Source of the DNA: Oscillospiraceae bacterium
GTDB taxonomy: Bacteria; Bacillota; Clostridia; Oscillospirales; Ruminococcaceae
DNA length: 64,000 bases
Direction: 5' to 3'
NCBI GenBank assembly: GCA_003512525.1
Contig: DOQG01000058.1
Coordinates: 1 to 64,000, forward strand
The notes beneath the pieces were generated by a model. That model saw nothing but the letters and a program-made list of their open reading frames with translations. It was not told the origin of the DNA and did not search any database. Positions within the stretch are counted from its first letter, which is position 1, and every line of letters starts with the position of its first letter. A program made the translations under genes and the position numbers. Below are positions 48,510 to 56,734 of this stretch, piece after piece.

Positions 48510-50111
48510 TTACTGGAGTAACTGGAGAATAGCCTGAGGCTGCTGGTTAGCCTGAGCGAGCATAGCCTGAGATGCCTGCTGAAGAATGTTATTCTTAGTG
48601 TAGTTGATCATCTCTGTAGCCATATCTGTATCTCTGATCTGAGATTCAGCTGCTGTCAGGTTCTCGTTTGTTGTTGTCAGGTTGTTAACTGTGTACTCAA
48701 GTCTGTTCTGAAGAGCACCAAGACCTGCTCTCTGCATAGATACTGTCTTAACAGCAGTGTCTACCATTTTGATAGCCTTGTTTGCAGCGTCCTGAGTAGA
48801 AACGTCAGCATTAGCAACGCCTATAGCAGTAGATGACATATCGTTAACGTTCAGAGTAACTCTCTGATCCTCAACGCCGTTAGCACCGATCTGGAATGTA
48901 AGACCCTTGCCTGTTGTAGCAACTTCCTCCTTACCGATACCGGCACCGTTTGCCATTGTAAACTGATACTTAGTAGCATCATTGGTTTTAACGTCAAACT
49001 TAACAGAAACGTCACCATCGGGTGCATTCTTATCTGTAATAGCGATAGAATAGTCAAGACCTTCAGCCTTTAACAGATCCTGAATGTCACGTTCTGTATA
49101 TTCCTTACCTGTTGAGAGGTGAATTACAAACTCGCCGTCCTTAGCACCTGCTGTATCAGCTTTAGTTGTTGTAACATTTTCCTTGCCGGCCTGTGCATCT
49201 GTTACGATACTGATCTTACGAGTATCTGTACCATAGCTGTTTGATGTTATAGCAATCTGATCGCCAAAACCGGAAATTGCAGAAGTAAGAAGATCTGCAG
49301 GAATATCCTTAGCGTCTGCAGAAGCACGTACACCTGCAACTGTTTCATCTGTCGATTCAGCTTTTGTTGCACTCATAACGCCGTTCTTGAGCTTGAGAGA
49401 TAAGTCAGCAACAATACCGTCTGCCTTGCGGCTGTCAGCATTAGCGATTAACTTATCAATATCGTCCTGAGAATAAGTTTCATTCTCAACGAGGTTAAGA
49501 ACGAGTTTCTTACCGTCAGCTGCCCATGTAGCAGCTTCGCCGCCCTTTGTTGCACCTAAAGCTATAGTAACCTTAGCACCTGCAACATTAGAAGTGAGGA
49601 TTGAACCTGCTAAATCTGTTGATGTAGTATCTACAACACCATACTTAGCACCGAATTCTGTAACAGCCTTTGAGCCGCCGAGTGAACCATCGAGGAGCTT
49701 CATGCCGTTGTACTCTGTAGAAGAAGCGATTCTGTCGATTTCGCTCTTGAGTGCGTCAACTTCGAGCTGGATAGCTTCACGGTCTGTATCATCCTGATAT
49801 GTACCGTTAGCTGACTGAACTGCAAGCTCTCTCATTCTCTGAAGAATTGAGTGAGTTTCGTTTAAGCCGCCTTCAGCTGTCTGGATAAGAGAGATACCGT
49901 CGTTGGCATTCTTTGTAGCCTGTGAAAGACCACGGATCTGTGAACGCATCTTTTCAGATATAGCCAGACCTGCAGCGTTATCGCCTGCTCGGTTGATCTG
50001 ATAACCTGAAGATAACTTCTCAGTTGCCTTCTTTGTACCTGAAACGTTGATGTTCATCTTGTTGTTAGCATTGATCGCATTTAAGTTATGCTGTACTACC
50101 ATACCTGCCAT
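48510..50111 (-). CDS. Flagellin
   Basis: A 533-residue flagellar filament protein. The conserved D0/D1 N-terminus (1-145) reads VVQHNLNAINANNKMNINVSGTKKATEKLSSGYQINRAGDNAAGLAISEKMRSQIRGL in shorter stretches, with ANGTYQDDTDREAIQLEVDALKSEIDRIA. The C-terminal D1/D0 (about 440-533) has LGALQNRLEYTVNNLTTTNENLTAAESQIRDTDMATEM. The central ~290 residues are a variable, surface-exposed region rich in Thr, Asp and Lys. GGAGG precedes ATG. Only the methylase gene accompanies it; other flagellar genes lie elsewhere. Confidence 0.97.
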   Translation of the reverse strand: MAGMVVQHNLNAINANNKMNINVSGTKKATEKLSSGYQINRAGDNAAGLAISEKMRSQIRGLSQATKNANDGISLIQTAEGGLNETHSILQRMRELAVQSANGTYQDDTDREAIQLEVDALKSEIDRIASSTEYNGMKLLDGSLGGSKAVTEFGAKYGVVDTTSTDLAGSILTSNVAGAKVTIALGATKGGEAATWAADGKKLVLNLVENETYSQDDIDKLIANADSRKADGIVADLSLKLKNGVMSATKAESTDETVAGVRASADAKDIPADLLTSAISGFGDQIAITSNSYGTDTRKISIVTDAQAGKENVTTTKADTAGAKDGEFVIHLSTGKEYTERDIQDLLKAEGLDYSIAITDKNAPDGDVSVKFDVKTNDATKYQFTMANGAGIGKEEVATTGKGLTFQIGANGVEDQRVTLNVNDMSSTAIGVANADVSTQDAANKAIKMVDTAVKTVSMQRAGLGALQNRLEYTVNNLTTTNENLTAAESQIRDTDMATEMINYTKNNILQQASQAMLAQANQQPQAILQLLQ

Positions 50112-50294
50112 TTTGTTTTCCTCCTTGAATGTACTCCCGAAATCCTTTTCGGAAGTCGTTGCCCTTATAGGGACTTGTTTTTGTTAGTGTGACCTTGCTT
50201 TGCGCTAAGCTTCGGTCGATTGGTGTTTGTTTTGCAAAACACTGCGGAAGTTATCTCCGCCTCCGCACAGGGTTCTGTGACCCTTACATTTATT

Positions 50295-50322
50295 ATATCG
50301 GCACTTGTTTTTCTGAACTTTA
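50295..50322 (-). promoter_or_regulatory. Sigma-D (sigma-28) type promoter of flagellin
   Basis: On the minus strand, TAAA (50319-50322), 16 bases, GCCGATAT (50295-50302), matching the motility sigma consensus. The leader is about 175 bases. Confidence 0.82.
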
Positions 50323-50410
50323 GCCTTTTTGAAAACTTTTTTATAATTTTTCTGAGAAATTTTATAGGGAGTTTGTGTAAAATTTACAATATGAACTGTC
50401 GGCTTTGCAA

Positions 50411-50443
50411 TACAGCAAAACCGACATGCGTCACAGAGCGGTT
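50411..50443 (-). terminator. Terminator-like hairpin at the 3' end of fliB
   Basis: TACAGCAAAACCG, 15 bases, then CGGTT; a near copy of 51761-51796. It is on the promoter side of flagellin. Confidence 0.5.
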
Positions 50444-50454
50444 ATATAACTGCC

Positions 50455-51657
50455 TTATTTTACGATAAGTGCAAGGTGACCTGCTGAATAACAGTTTATC
50501 TCCTTTAAGTAATCTATTATCATTTTCACTCTGTCAGGGTTATGACAAAGCGGATGAGAAGCAAGACAGACAGCGGTTTTAAACCTCTCGAATATTTCAT
50601 TGGGATTATCACTGCCGGCTGCTGCGGCAGCGCCGAAAAAATCTATAAGTGCTACAGATGCACAAAAATATGCGTAGTTATCAAAAATATTATAATTATT
50701 ATCTGAAAACGGCATAAGCTCACACATATAAAGGCATCTTACTATGTTTCTTATCATAAACGGTTTAGTTGCGCACTGCTTATAAAATTTATCAAGGTTA
50801 GATGTGTATTTCACTATTTCAACAGCCGAATTACCATTATTATCTTTTGTTCTTATTGATGACAATATTTCGGAGAGCTTATCACCTACAGCTGTACCGT
50901 CAAGCATACACTGCACAGCACCAAGCTTAACCTTATAATTCGGTTCAATATCCGAAAGGGATTTTACAAGTGAGGGGCTGTTTATCTGTTTTGATAAAGC
51001 GGATATGCCCTCGGGTATTCTGTCCGGCGATGAATTTTCAAGCTTTGAAAGCGTCTGTGCGGCAAGAGTGCCAATAATCATCGATGTATGTATATCACGT
51101 TTTTTGTCACTAAGAATGCCGTAGAAAAAATCAAAAAGCTGATTTCTGTATTTAAGTCCCGGATTGTTTTTTACGTCGTCAATTGTATCGGGTTTAAATA
51201 TCAGAATGGTTTCCGGTTCATAGTCTTTACCGTAAATATAAACGTCACAGGCTTTTTCTTCTTTTATGACTAAATCAAATACTGCAGGGCAACTGATACA
51301 TCTTACTTTAGTTATTATATTATCATTAATAACTCCACTTATCGGATAGCTTTTACACACAGCCGAAAGGTATTCTGCCCCAAGTTCTTTCTGAATTTTA
51401 CAAAGCCTATCTGCTTTATCATGAAAAGGACAATCACCGTCAGGCATAAGAACTATTTTATTTATGTCGTTATCCGTCTTTTCAAAGGAGGCTTTTATCA
51501 ACTCGTCCAACTCATCGGAGTGCTTGGATTTTTTTAAACTTTCCACTTCCTCGTCGGTCCACAATATAGTCCAACCTCGGCAACAATCCATTGTACACTT
51601 TCCGCCTATACACTGAAAATCGTTGACGTACTGTGCTGTTTTAAGTATATATCCCAT
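50455..51657 (-). CDS. Flagellin lysine-N-methylase (FliB family)
   Basis: A 400-residue enzyme methylating lysines of flagellin. The cysteine-rich part has FQCIGGKCTMDCCRGWTILWTDEEV, CPFHDKADRLCKIQKELGAEYLSAVCKSYP and KVRCISCPAVFDLV, matching the Cys cluster of FliB, thought to bind Fe-S. ATG at 51655-51657 follows GGAAAGGG; a longer frame starting 37 codons earlier is rejected. Its position directly upstream of flagellin on the same strand supports the function. Confidence 0.9.
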   Translation of the reverse strand: MGYILKTAQYVNDFQCIGGKCTMDCCRGWTILWTDEEVESLKKSKHSDELDELIKASFEKTDNDINKIVLMPDGDCPFHDKADRLCKIQKELGAEYLSAVCKSYPISGVINDNIITKVRCISCPAVFDLVIKEEKACDVYIYGKDYEPETILIFKPDTIDDVKNNPGLKYRNQLFDFFYGILSDKKRDIHTSMIIGTLAAQTLSKLENSSPDRIPEGISALSKQINSPSLVKSLSDIEPNYKVKLGAVQCMLDGTAVGDKLSEILSSIRTKDNNGNSAVEIVKYTSNLDKFYKQCATKPFMIRNIVRCLYMCELMPFSDNNYNIFDNYAYFCASVALIDFFGAAAAAGSDNPNEIFERFKTAVCLASHPLCHNPDRVKMIIDYLKEINCYSAGHLALIVK

Positions 51658-51760
51658 ATCTTTACCCTTTCCGGAATCTTTTCCAAAAATAATATCTTTA
51701 TTATAGCACCGAATTGCAGGAATTTCAACCTGTAGCAAAAGGAAAGGCGGAGCATGAGAG

Positions 51761-51800
51761 TACAGCAAAAACCGCCCTGCATCACAGAGCGGTTTTGCTT
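51761..51800. terminator. Hairpin upstream of fliB
   Basis: AAAACCGC/GCGGTTTT stem (51767-51796) within TACAGCAAAAACCGC..CACAGAGCGGTT, near copy of 50411-50443. Confidence 0.6.
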
Positions 51801-51820
51801 GAATAATAGAGAGGTATATA

Positions 51821-52180
51821 TGAAAACTTTCGTTGTACTTAGGCGGAGCGTGTATAGGGCGGCTGTTGCCGTCTTGCGGCTCCTGTTATGTTAACCGTGC
51901 TTGTCGGCACGATATTTTTCAAGCCGAAACCTATCGGCTGATTTCGGTCATCGGAATCCTTTCCTCTGACTGTGACTATAGTATACCCCTTTTTTATGAA
52001 TCATATAATAACGGGCGATGAAAGAAATGTGAAAAATCTTGAAACGCAGGTGTATGTATCGTGGGGAATGTCCTTTAATGACGGGCAAATTTCATCACAA
52101 AAAGTAAATCTGAAGCATACATTGCTATCCGCCGGTAACGCAACTTACGCAATTCGCCAACCGTCAGAACGGCGAATTTG
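51821..52180 (+). pseudogene. Frameshifted remnant of a small membrane-anchored protein
   Basis: AGAGG precedes ATG at 51821: MKTFVVLRRSVYRAAVAVLRLLLC then stop. A one-base shift near 51888 continues a hydrophobic segment (LTVLVGTIFFKPKPIG), then an in-frame TGA at 51939 and a further open stretch (PLTVTIVYPFFMNHIITGDE, YVSWGMSFNDGQISSQKVN) to 52180. Together they resemble one protein broken by a frameshift and a stop. Confidence 0.42.
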
Positions 52181-52460
52181 AAGCGGCACACTGCCGCCCG
52201 CCGTACATCGTTGTTACGCCAATCTCAAACATACAGAAAGGCGAATTGTCAGCGGCGACTCGCTGCCCGCCAAAGGGCAGGATTAAACGTTTCGGAATAA
52301 ATCAACTATATATTTATCTGACGTTAATCACAAGCACCTTTTCCTATATCTGTTCAGAAGAAACGTCAAAAGGGTGTGCCGTAAGGCACTCGCCGTACAT
52401 CGTTGTTACGCTAATCACAAACATACAGAAAGGCGAATTTGAAGCGGGTCACACCCGCCG
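52152..52460. repeat. Cluster of divergent inverted-end repeat modules
   Basis: ATTCGCC..GGCGAATTTGAAGCGGCACACTGCCGC at 52152-52197. Then two direct copies of CGCCGTACATCGTTGTTACG followed by (c/t)AATCxCAAACATACAGAAAGGCGAATT (52199-52252 and 52389-52445). Their terminal hairpins differ: GCGGCGACTCGCTGC versus GCGGGTCACACCCGC. No gene is seen in 52181-52576. Confidence 0.7.
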
Positions 52461-52464
52461 CCAC

Positions 52465-52508
52465 GGAAAAGCCCCTTGTACCTTAGGGGGTGGTACAAGG
52501 GGCTTTCC
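52465..52508 (-). terminator. Terminator of the alcohol dehydrogenase gene
   Basis: AAAGCCCCTTGTACC/GGTACAAGGGGCTTT, a 15-bp perfect stem about 70 bases past the stop. Confidence 0.8.
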
Positions 52509-52576
52509 TTTGGGTTATAATTCAGAGGCTATATAAATAGATGAAATCAAATTTAACAGCTACGATCTCAGAAATA

Positions 52577-53791
52577 TCAGAAATCAACTTCTGTATCGTA
52601 GTAGCAGCACTTAAGCAGCTTCTCCATCTCTTCCTGTGTAGGAATACGAGGGTTAGAACCTGTGCAAGCGTCTGCGATAGCATTCTTAGCGATCTCAGGT
52701 AATCTCTCCAGGAATACGTTTTCGGGAACAAAACCGTTTTCTGTAGGATAGCTGTCTGCGCCGTAGTTCTTGATGCAGTGAGGAATCTTCAGTTCGTCAT
52801 TCATCTTACGCAGATAAGCGATGAGGAGCTTTACCTTTTCGTCGTCATTTGCACCGCCAAGACCCATGAAGTCAGCGATTACGCCGTAACGCTTCTTAGC
52901 TGTTTCGTCCTTTGCGTTGAATGCGATAACCTTAGGAAGATACATAGCGTTTGCGGCACCGTGTATGATGTGTGCGCCGTAATCAGCGAATGCGGCACCT
53001 GTCTTGTGAGCCATTGAGTGAACGATACCGAGCAGAGCATTTGAGAATGCCATACCTGCGAGGCACTGTGCATTGTGCATTGCATCACGCTTAGCCATAT
53101 CGCCGTTGTAAGAATCAACGAGGTCGTTCTGGATCATCTTGATTGCGTGAAGTGCAAGAGGATCTGTAAAGTCGCAGTTAGCTGTTGAAACATATGCTTC
53201 GATAGCGTGTGTCATAGCGTCCATACCTGTATGTGCTACGAGCTTCTGAGGCATTGTTTCTGCAAGATCGGGATCAACGATAGCAACATCGGGAGTGATC
53301 TCGAAGTCAGCGATAGGATACTTGATACCCTTGTGGTAGTCTGTGATGATTGAGAATGCGGTAACTTCAGTAGCTGTACCCGATGTAGAAGAAATAGCGC
53401 AGAAGTGAGCTTTCTTTCTGAGTTCGGGGATACCGAATACCTTACACATATCTTCAAATGTGCAGTCGGGGTACTCGTACTTTATCCACATAGCCTTAGC
53501 TGCGTCGATAGGAGAACCGCCGCCTATTGCTACGATCCAGTCGGGCTGGAACTTGAGCATTGCGTCTGCACCCTTCATAACTGTTTCAACAGAAGGATCG
53601 GGTTCTACATTCTCAAAGAGCTCAACCTCCATGCCTGCTTCCTTAAGATAAGCCTCAGCCTTCTGTAAGAAGCCGAAACGCTTCATCGAACCGCCGCCTA
53701 CAACGATCATTGCCTTCTTGCCCTTAAAGCTCTTTAATGCTTCAAGTGCGCCCTTGCCGTGATAAACATCTCTTGGTAATGTAAATCTCAT
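52577..53791 (-). CDS. Iron-containing alcohol dehydrogenase
   Basis: A 404-residue group III Fe-dependent alcohol dehydrogenase. NAD(P) site: IVAIGGGSPIDAAKAMWI and CAISSTSGTATEVTAFSII. Iron ligands: VAHTGMDAMTHAIEAYVS (Asp and His), LGIVHSMAHKTGAAF (His) and HIIHGAANAMYLP (His). It probably reduces an aldehyde such as acetaldehyde or butyraldehyde during fermentation; the exact substrate is undetermined. AGGAGG lies before ATG at 53791. Confidence 0.95.
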   Translation of the reverse strand: MRFTLPRDVYHGKGALEALKSFKGKKAMIVVGGGSMKRFGFLQKAEAYLKEAGMEVELFENVEPDPSVETVMKGADAMLKFQPDWIVAIGGGSPIDAAKAMWIKYEYPDCTFEDMCKVFGIPELRKKAHFCAISSTSGTATEVTAFSIITDYHKGIKYPIADFEITPDVAIVDPDLAETMPQKLVAHTGMDAMTHAIEAYVSTANCDFTDPLALHAIKMIQNDLVDSYNGDMAKRDAMHNAQCLAGMAFSNALLGIVHSMAHKTGAAFADYGAHIIHGAANAMYLPKVIAFNAKDETAKKRYGVIADFMGLGGANDDEKVKLLIAYLRKMNDELKIPHCIKNYGADSYPTENGFVPENVFLERLPEIAKNAIADACTGSNPRIPTQEEMEKLLKCCYYDTEVDF

Positions 53792-53905
53792 ATGAAATTC
53801 CTCCTGTTCGGCTTATAGCCGTTAATAATCTATATTTAGTTGTTGTTATCGTGCGCCCTGCGTTATGTATTTGTGTTGCAGGACTTCTTTCTTTTGTTCG
53901 TTATT

Positions 53906-53934
53906 ATTTTAACACACTGAGTCGGAATTGTAAA
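53906..53934 (-). promoter_or_regulatory. Promoter of the alcohol dehydrogenase gene
   Basis: TTTACA (53929-53934) and TAAAAT (53906-53911) on the minus strand, 17-base spacer. The rest of 53940-54140 is AT-rich with nothing further seen. Confidence 0.62.
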
Positions 53935-54141
53935 ATATATTTTAGGAATATCGGTATGTAATTATCTATATAACGATATCGATTTAAATCTGCGAAAATA
54001 CGGTTTATATTGGCATTCGCCGCAGCAAAGCCGTTTGTGAGCTTTATGTAACAGATTTGTGAAAAGTGCGTAAAAGACTAAATGTTAATATCTGTCTTAT
54101 TTTTTAGTGGATAAATATTGAATTATTGGTAATGCAAAATC

Positions 54142-54186
54142 GGACACAAACGCTTTTCCCGATGGGTAGGAAAAGTGTCTGTGTCC
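54142..54186 (-). terminator. Terminator of the M23 peptidase gene
   Basis: GGACACA..CTTTTCC/GGAAAAG..TGTGTCC hairpin, followed on the minus strand by GATTTTGC. Confidence 0.75.
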
Positions 54187-54211
54187 GACTGAGATCGGCT
54201 TATATCAAATT

Positions 54212-54892
54212 TTATCCGTTCACATATTCCTTGGGTGATATCCACTTGCCGCTTTGCTTTACAGCAAAATGAAGATGCGGTGCAAGCTTCGACTCGCATT
54301 CGATAGTCCCTGTAACGCCTATCTTCTGCCCGGACTCGACCTCACTGCCCTCTTTCACCTCAAGCGATTTGTCAAGTCCGTAATAATGCGTTTCATATCC
54401 GTCACCGTGGTCGATAATAACGCATACTCCCCATAGCGGATCGTCCTTTATCTCTTTGACCTTGCCTGTGCAGGCGGCTTTTACGTCAGTTCCCTGTGCC
54501 GCGGCAATATCCATACCGTCGTGGGTTTTCCACACGCCGAGCGTTTCGCTCTTTACAAGCTCGCCGTTGCTGTATTCCCATATTACCTCGCCGTCGATCG
54601 GCATCACACGCTTTGCGGTGCTTCTGACAAAGTTATTTGCAGGTGCAACGGAACTGTTGTCGTTACTCTTTGAGGTTTCATCCTTAGGTATTCCGCTCTG
54701 CGTGTTATCGACCTGCTCTGCCGATACAGATGACTCCGGCTTTTTCGGTTCTTCATCGGCTATTGTTTTCAATGTGCTGTCATAGGTCAGATATGTTGAA
54801 ATTCCTATAGCGACTACGCTAAGACACAGCGCTCCTGCAAACCCTTTGCCCTTAAAGAACTTTTTTATTTTTTGGGTAGTTATCTTATCCAT
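54212..54892 (-). CDS. M23 (LytM) peptidase, SpoIIQ-like
   Basis: A 226-residue membrane-anchored protein. A basic N-terminus precedes one membrane segment (about 17-36). A Ser/Glu/Lys-rich linker follows, then the LytM domain (about 100-226). Zinc motifs are present: HDGMDIAA (HxxxD) and APHLHFAV (HxH), with VIIDHGDGYETHYYGL between, so it may be an active endopeptidase. The short anchor-linker-LytM layout resembles clostridial SpoIIQ, the forespore partner of SpoIIIAH; a general cell-wall hydrolase is the alternative. The gene is divergent from the T-box leader of aroF. Confidence 0.85.
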   Translation of the reverse strand: MDKITTQKIKKFFKGKGFAGALCLSVVAIGISTYLTYDSTLKTIADEEPKKPESSVSAEQVDNTQSGIPKDETSKSNDNSSVAPANNFVRSTAKRVMPIDGEVIWEYSNGELVKSETLGVWKTHDGMDIAAAQGTDVKAACTGKVKEIKDDPLWGVCVIIDHGDGYETHYYGLDKSLEVKEGSEVESGQKIGVTGTIECESKLAPHLHFAVKQSGKWISPKEYVNG

Positions 54893-55021
54893 AGCTTTTT
54901 CCTTTCAAGTTAAAACTTAGCTGCACTTGTAGTTTTAACTCATTTTTCCGTTTTATTCGTATTTTTTAAGAAAAATTCATTACTTTAACGCTTTTCCGCT
55001 TTAAATTGTGTAAGTTTTTTC

Positions 55022-55050
55022 TTGACAAATGCCGAGCGATATGGTATACT
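55022..55050 (+). promoter_or_regulatory. Promoter of the T-box/DAHP synthase transcript
   Basis: TTGACA (55022-55027), 17-base spacer, TATACT (55045-55050), extended -10 TGG. Confidence 0.85.
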
Positions 55051-55061
55051 TACATTATTCC

Positions 55062-55350
55062 CGCAGATACGGGATTTAAACCGAATATACACCACAAATC
55101 GCAGATGGAAAAAAGTAAGGCGGCAGATTTCTCACAGAGAGTCGGATAAGGTGCGAGCCGACAGAATATAAAGCCTGAATTCATTCCGGAGAGATGAGCC
55201 GAAAGCGCAGAGCCTGTAAGCCATCCGGGTAAGCCCGTTACAGCTTTAAAGACCGTATACCAGTGCTTGCACCTGTACGGTGAATTGAGGTGGTACCGTG
55301 GATATATATATCCGCCCTCAGGTCAGAGATGATCTGAGGGCGGTTTTTGA
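55062..55350 (+). promoter_or_regulatory. T-box riboswitch, Phe specifier (UUC) likely
   Basis: The T-box sequence TGAATTGAGGTGGTACCGTG lies at 55281-55300; its TGG-ACC bulge region senses the uncharged tRNA 3' end. A strong terminator CCGCCCTCAG/CTGAGGGCGG + TTTTTG follows (55312-55349). In stem I the phrase CCTGAATTCATTCC (about 55176-55189) places TTC in the specifier position (GAA-UUC-A), pointing to tRNA-Phe. Low charged tRNA-Phe would favour antitermination and DAHP synthase expression. Confidence 0.88.
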
Positions 55351-55418
55351 TTATACGGAACTCATAAAAATTCCGGGTGTGATGTATAAAGCGTCAGAAA
55401 CGAAAGGAAAGAAAAGCA

Positions 55419-56447
55419 ATGAGTATGAACATGATAAGAAAGCTCCCTACACCAAAGGAAATAAAGGAGCTGCACCCTCTGTCGGAAAAGATAGTGGAAA
55501 CCAAGAAAAAGCGTGACAAGGAAATAGCCGATGTGTTCACGGGCAAGAGCAACAAGTTCTTGCTTATAATAGGACCTTGCTCTGCTGACAAGGAAGAGCC
55601 TGTCCTTGACTATATTTCAAGGCTCGTTCCCGTTCAGGAGCAGGTAAAGGATAAGATACTGATAATTCCCAGAATTTACACAAATAAGCCCCGTACAACA
55701 GGAGAAGGCTACAAGGGCATGATTCATCAGCCCGACCCGACAAAGAAAGAGGATATGCTTGAGGGTCTTATCAAGGTAAGAAGTCTTCATACAAAGGCTA
55801 TCGAGCAGACGGGATTTACCTGTGCGGATGAAATGCTCTACCCTGAAAACTACCGTTATCTGTCCGATCTTTTGTCTTATGTTGCTATCGGCGCTCGCTC
55901 GGTCGAGGATCAGCAGCACAGGCTTACATCAAGCGGAATGGATATCCCTGTCGGTATGAAGAACCCCACGGCAGGCGATATGTCTGTTATGCTGAACTCT
56001 ATCCGTGCGGCACAGGCAAGCCATACTTTCATCTACAGGGGCTGGGAAACAGTCACAAGCGGAAATCCGCTTGCGCACGCTATACTGAGAGGTGCTGTAA
56101 ACAAGCACGGTCAGACTATCCCGAACTATCACTATGAGGATCTGTCACTGCTGTATGAGCTGTACTGCAAGAAAAATCTTCAGAATATGGCGGTCATCGT
56201 TGACACCAACCACTCAAATTCGGGCAAGAAGTATTTAGAGCAGGTAAGAATAGCAAATGAGATTCTTCACAGCCGCCGTCACAGCAAGGATCTTGAGGGC
56301 TTTGTCAAGGGACTTATGATAGAAAGCTACATTGAGGACGGAAGCCAAAGCACAGACGATGCCGTTTACGGCAAGTCGATAACCGACCCCTGTCTTGGCT
56401 GGGAAAAGACAGAAAAGCTAATCTACAGCTTAGCCGACCAACTGTAA
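55419..56447 (+). CDS. 3-deoxy-7-phosphoheptulonate synthase (DAHP synthase, AroF/G/H type)
   Basis: A 342-residue first enzyme of the shikimate pathway joining phosphoenolpyruvate and erythrose 4-phosphate. Motifs: LLIIGPCSADKEEPVLDYI, IIPRIYTNKPRTTGEGYKGMIHQPDP, IGARSVEDQQHRLTSSGMDIPVGMKNPTAGD, AVIVDTNHSNSGKKYLEQ and GLMIESYIEDGSQ. It belongs to the type I-alpha group also found in enterobacteria. Expression is set by the T-box just upstream. GAAAGGAAAG lies ahead of ATG. Confidence 0.95.
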   Translation: MSMNMIRKLPTPKEIKELHPLSEKIVETKKKRDKEIADVFTGKSNKFLLIIGPCSADKEEPVLDYISRLVPVQEQVKDKILIIPRIYTNKPRTTGEGYKGMIHQPDPTKKEDMLEGLIKVRSLHTKAIEQTGFTCADEMLYPENYRYLSDLLSYVAIGARSVEDQQHRLTSSGMDIPVGMKNPTAGDMSVMLNSIRAAQASHTFIYRGWETVTSGNPLAHAILRGAVNKHGQTIPNYHYEDLSLLYELYCKKNLQNMAVIVDTNHSNSGKKYLEQVRIANEILHSRRHSKDLEGFVKGLMIESYIEDGSQSTDDAVYGKSITDPCLGWEKTEKLIYSLADQL

Positions 56448-56478
56448 GCGCCCGTGGGGCGTGGCAAATTCCGCCCTT

Positions 56479-56554
56479 GCGGCTGTGAGCCGCTACAAAT
56501 TCCGACCTTTGATAATGTTGCGGATTTTTGTGGGATAGCGGAACGGTCGGGGTT
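56479..56554 (-). repeat. Inverted-end intergenic repeat, copy D
   Basis: GCGGCTGTGAGCCGC hairpin, AAATTCCGACC, variable core, ACGGTCGGGGTTTA. Reverse orientation, GACC/GGTC arms as in copies A and B. Confidence 0.68.
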
Positions 56555-56616
56555 TAGCGATGACAATTTCGGCATTATTAATAAGCTATGGCAGAATCGA
56601 ATACAATATAATAAAG

Positions 56617-56652
56617 CTCACCGCCGTGATGTAAATTCATCACGGCGGTGAG
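56617..56652 (+). terminator. Perfect hairpin after the DAHP synthase gene
   Basis: CTCACCGCCGTGATG/CATCACGGCGGTGAG, a 15-bp stem. Only a weak T tract follows. Confidence 0.6.
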
Positions 56653-56683
56653 TTATATCCTGCTTTGTATCCCACTTAATCAT

Positions 56684-56716
56684 ATAAAATATTCCCCGAC
56701 TTTTCAATCGGGGAAT
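56684..56716 (-). terminator. Terminator of valS
   Basis: ATTCCCCGA/TCGGGGAAT stem; on the minus strand ATTTTAT follows. Confidence 0.8.
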
Positions 56717-56734
56717 AAGATTATAACTGAATTA

